Source of the DNA: BJGV01 sp964013575
GTDB lineage: Bacteria > Pseudomonadota > Gammaproteobacteria > Burkholderiales > Nitrosomonadaceae
NCBI GenBank assembly: GCA_964013575.1
Contig: CAXGWP010000031.1
Location: forward strand, 1 to 6,807
Direction: 5' to 3'
Length of the DNA: 6,807 nucleotides
Shown: positions 6,726 to 6,807 of the stretch, piece after piece
Position numbering within the stretch: position 1 is the stretch's first letter
How the letters are laid out: each line of letters starts with the position of its first letter
Notes under the pieces: model-generated
What the model saw: the letters and a program-made list of their open reading frames with translations, nothing else
What the model was told of the DNA's origin: nothing
Database searches by the model: none
Position numbers and translations under genes: made by a program

Positions 6726-6802
6726 GGAGTGGTAGTTCAGTTGGTTAGAATACCGGCCTGTCACGCCGGGGGTCGCGGGTTCGAGTCCCGTCCACTCCGC
6801 CA
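6726..6802 (+). tRNA. tRNA-Asp (anticodon GUC)
   Basis: This is a complete cloverleaf very similar to E. coli tRNA-Asp. The acceptor arms are GGAGTGG (6726-6732) and CCACTCC. The anticodon stem CCGGC/GCCGG has the loop CTGTCAC with anticodon GTC at 6760-6762. The T arm is GCGGG-TTCGAGT-CCCGT, the discriminator is G6799, and CCA is encoded (6800-6802). The spacer from tRNA-Val is 21 bp, indicating a two-tRNA transcript. Only five bases follow in the window, so any terminator or further tRNA lies outside. Confidence 0.98.
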
Positions 6803-6807
6803 TTAAT

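Overview
This 6.8 kb window is a bacterial chromosomal housekeeping locus for protein quality control, with tRNA genes at both ends. The order, all on the + strand, is tRNA-Leu(UAG), tig (trigger factor), clpP, clpX, lon, hup (HU DNA-binding protein), tRNA-Val(UAC), tRNA-Asp(GUC). The tig-clpP-clpX-lon-hup order is well known in Proteobacteria. The protein sequences, the flanking tRNA genes and the HU sequence (TLVGFGTF, then a GKRAARTGRNPRTG stretch, ending KALKDAVN) point to a Betaproteobacterium, perhaps a low-GC member of the Nitrosomonadales. The class is a fairly confident inference and the order only a guess. The DNA is AT-rich, with A/T-ending codons favoured throughout, and no gene stands out as recently transferred.

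Layout: positions 1-46 are a perfect 8-bp tandem repeat that runs directly into the tRNA-Leu gene (46-130). After a 108-bp gap come tig (239-1543) and clpP (1545-2189), separated by one base and surely co-transcribed. A 70-bp gap with a consensus -10 box precedes clpX (2260-3552). The 96-bp gap before lon holds nested inverted repeats and a very good match to a sigma-32 heat-shock promoter. lon is 3649-6063. The longest non-coding stretch (6064-6342) holds no gene that I can see, but has a strong sigma-70-type promoter for hup (6343-6615). The two tRNA genes follow hup closely, with no terminator visible between them.

Function: trigger factor meets nascent chains at the ribosome exit tunnel, ClpX unfolds substrates and feeds them to the ClpP peptidase, and Lon is a self-contained ATP-dependent protease. 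HU is an abundant nucleoid protein and a known Lon substrate in E. coli. All catalytic and nucleotide-binding motifs examined are intact, so every protein gene looks functional.

I found no previously undescribed system here. The points worth a second look are regulatory or structural: the octamer repeat fused to the 5' end of tRNA-Leu, the heat-shock promoter and alternative hairpins before lon, the inverted repeats over the hup -35 box, and a seven-G tract serving as the hup ribosome binding site.
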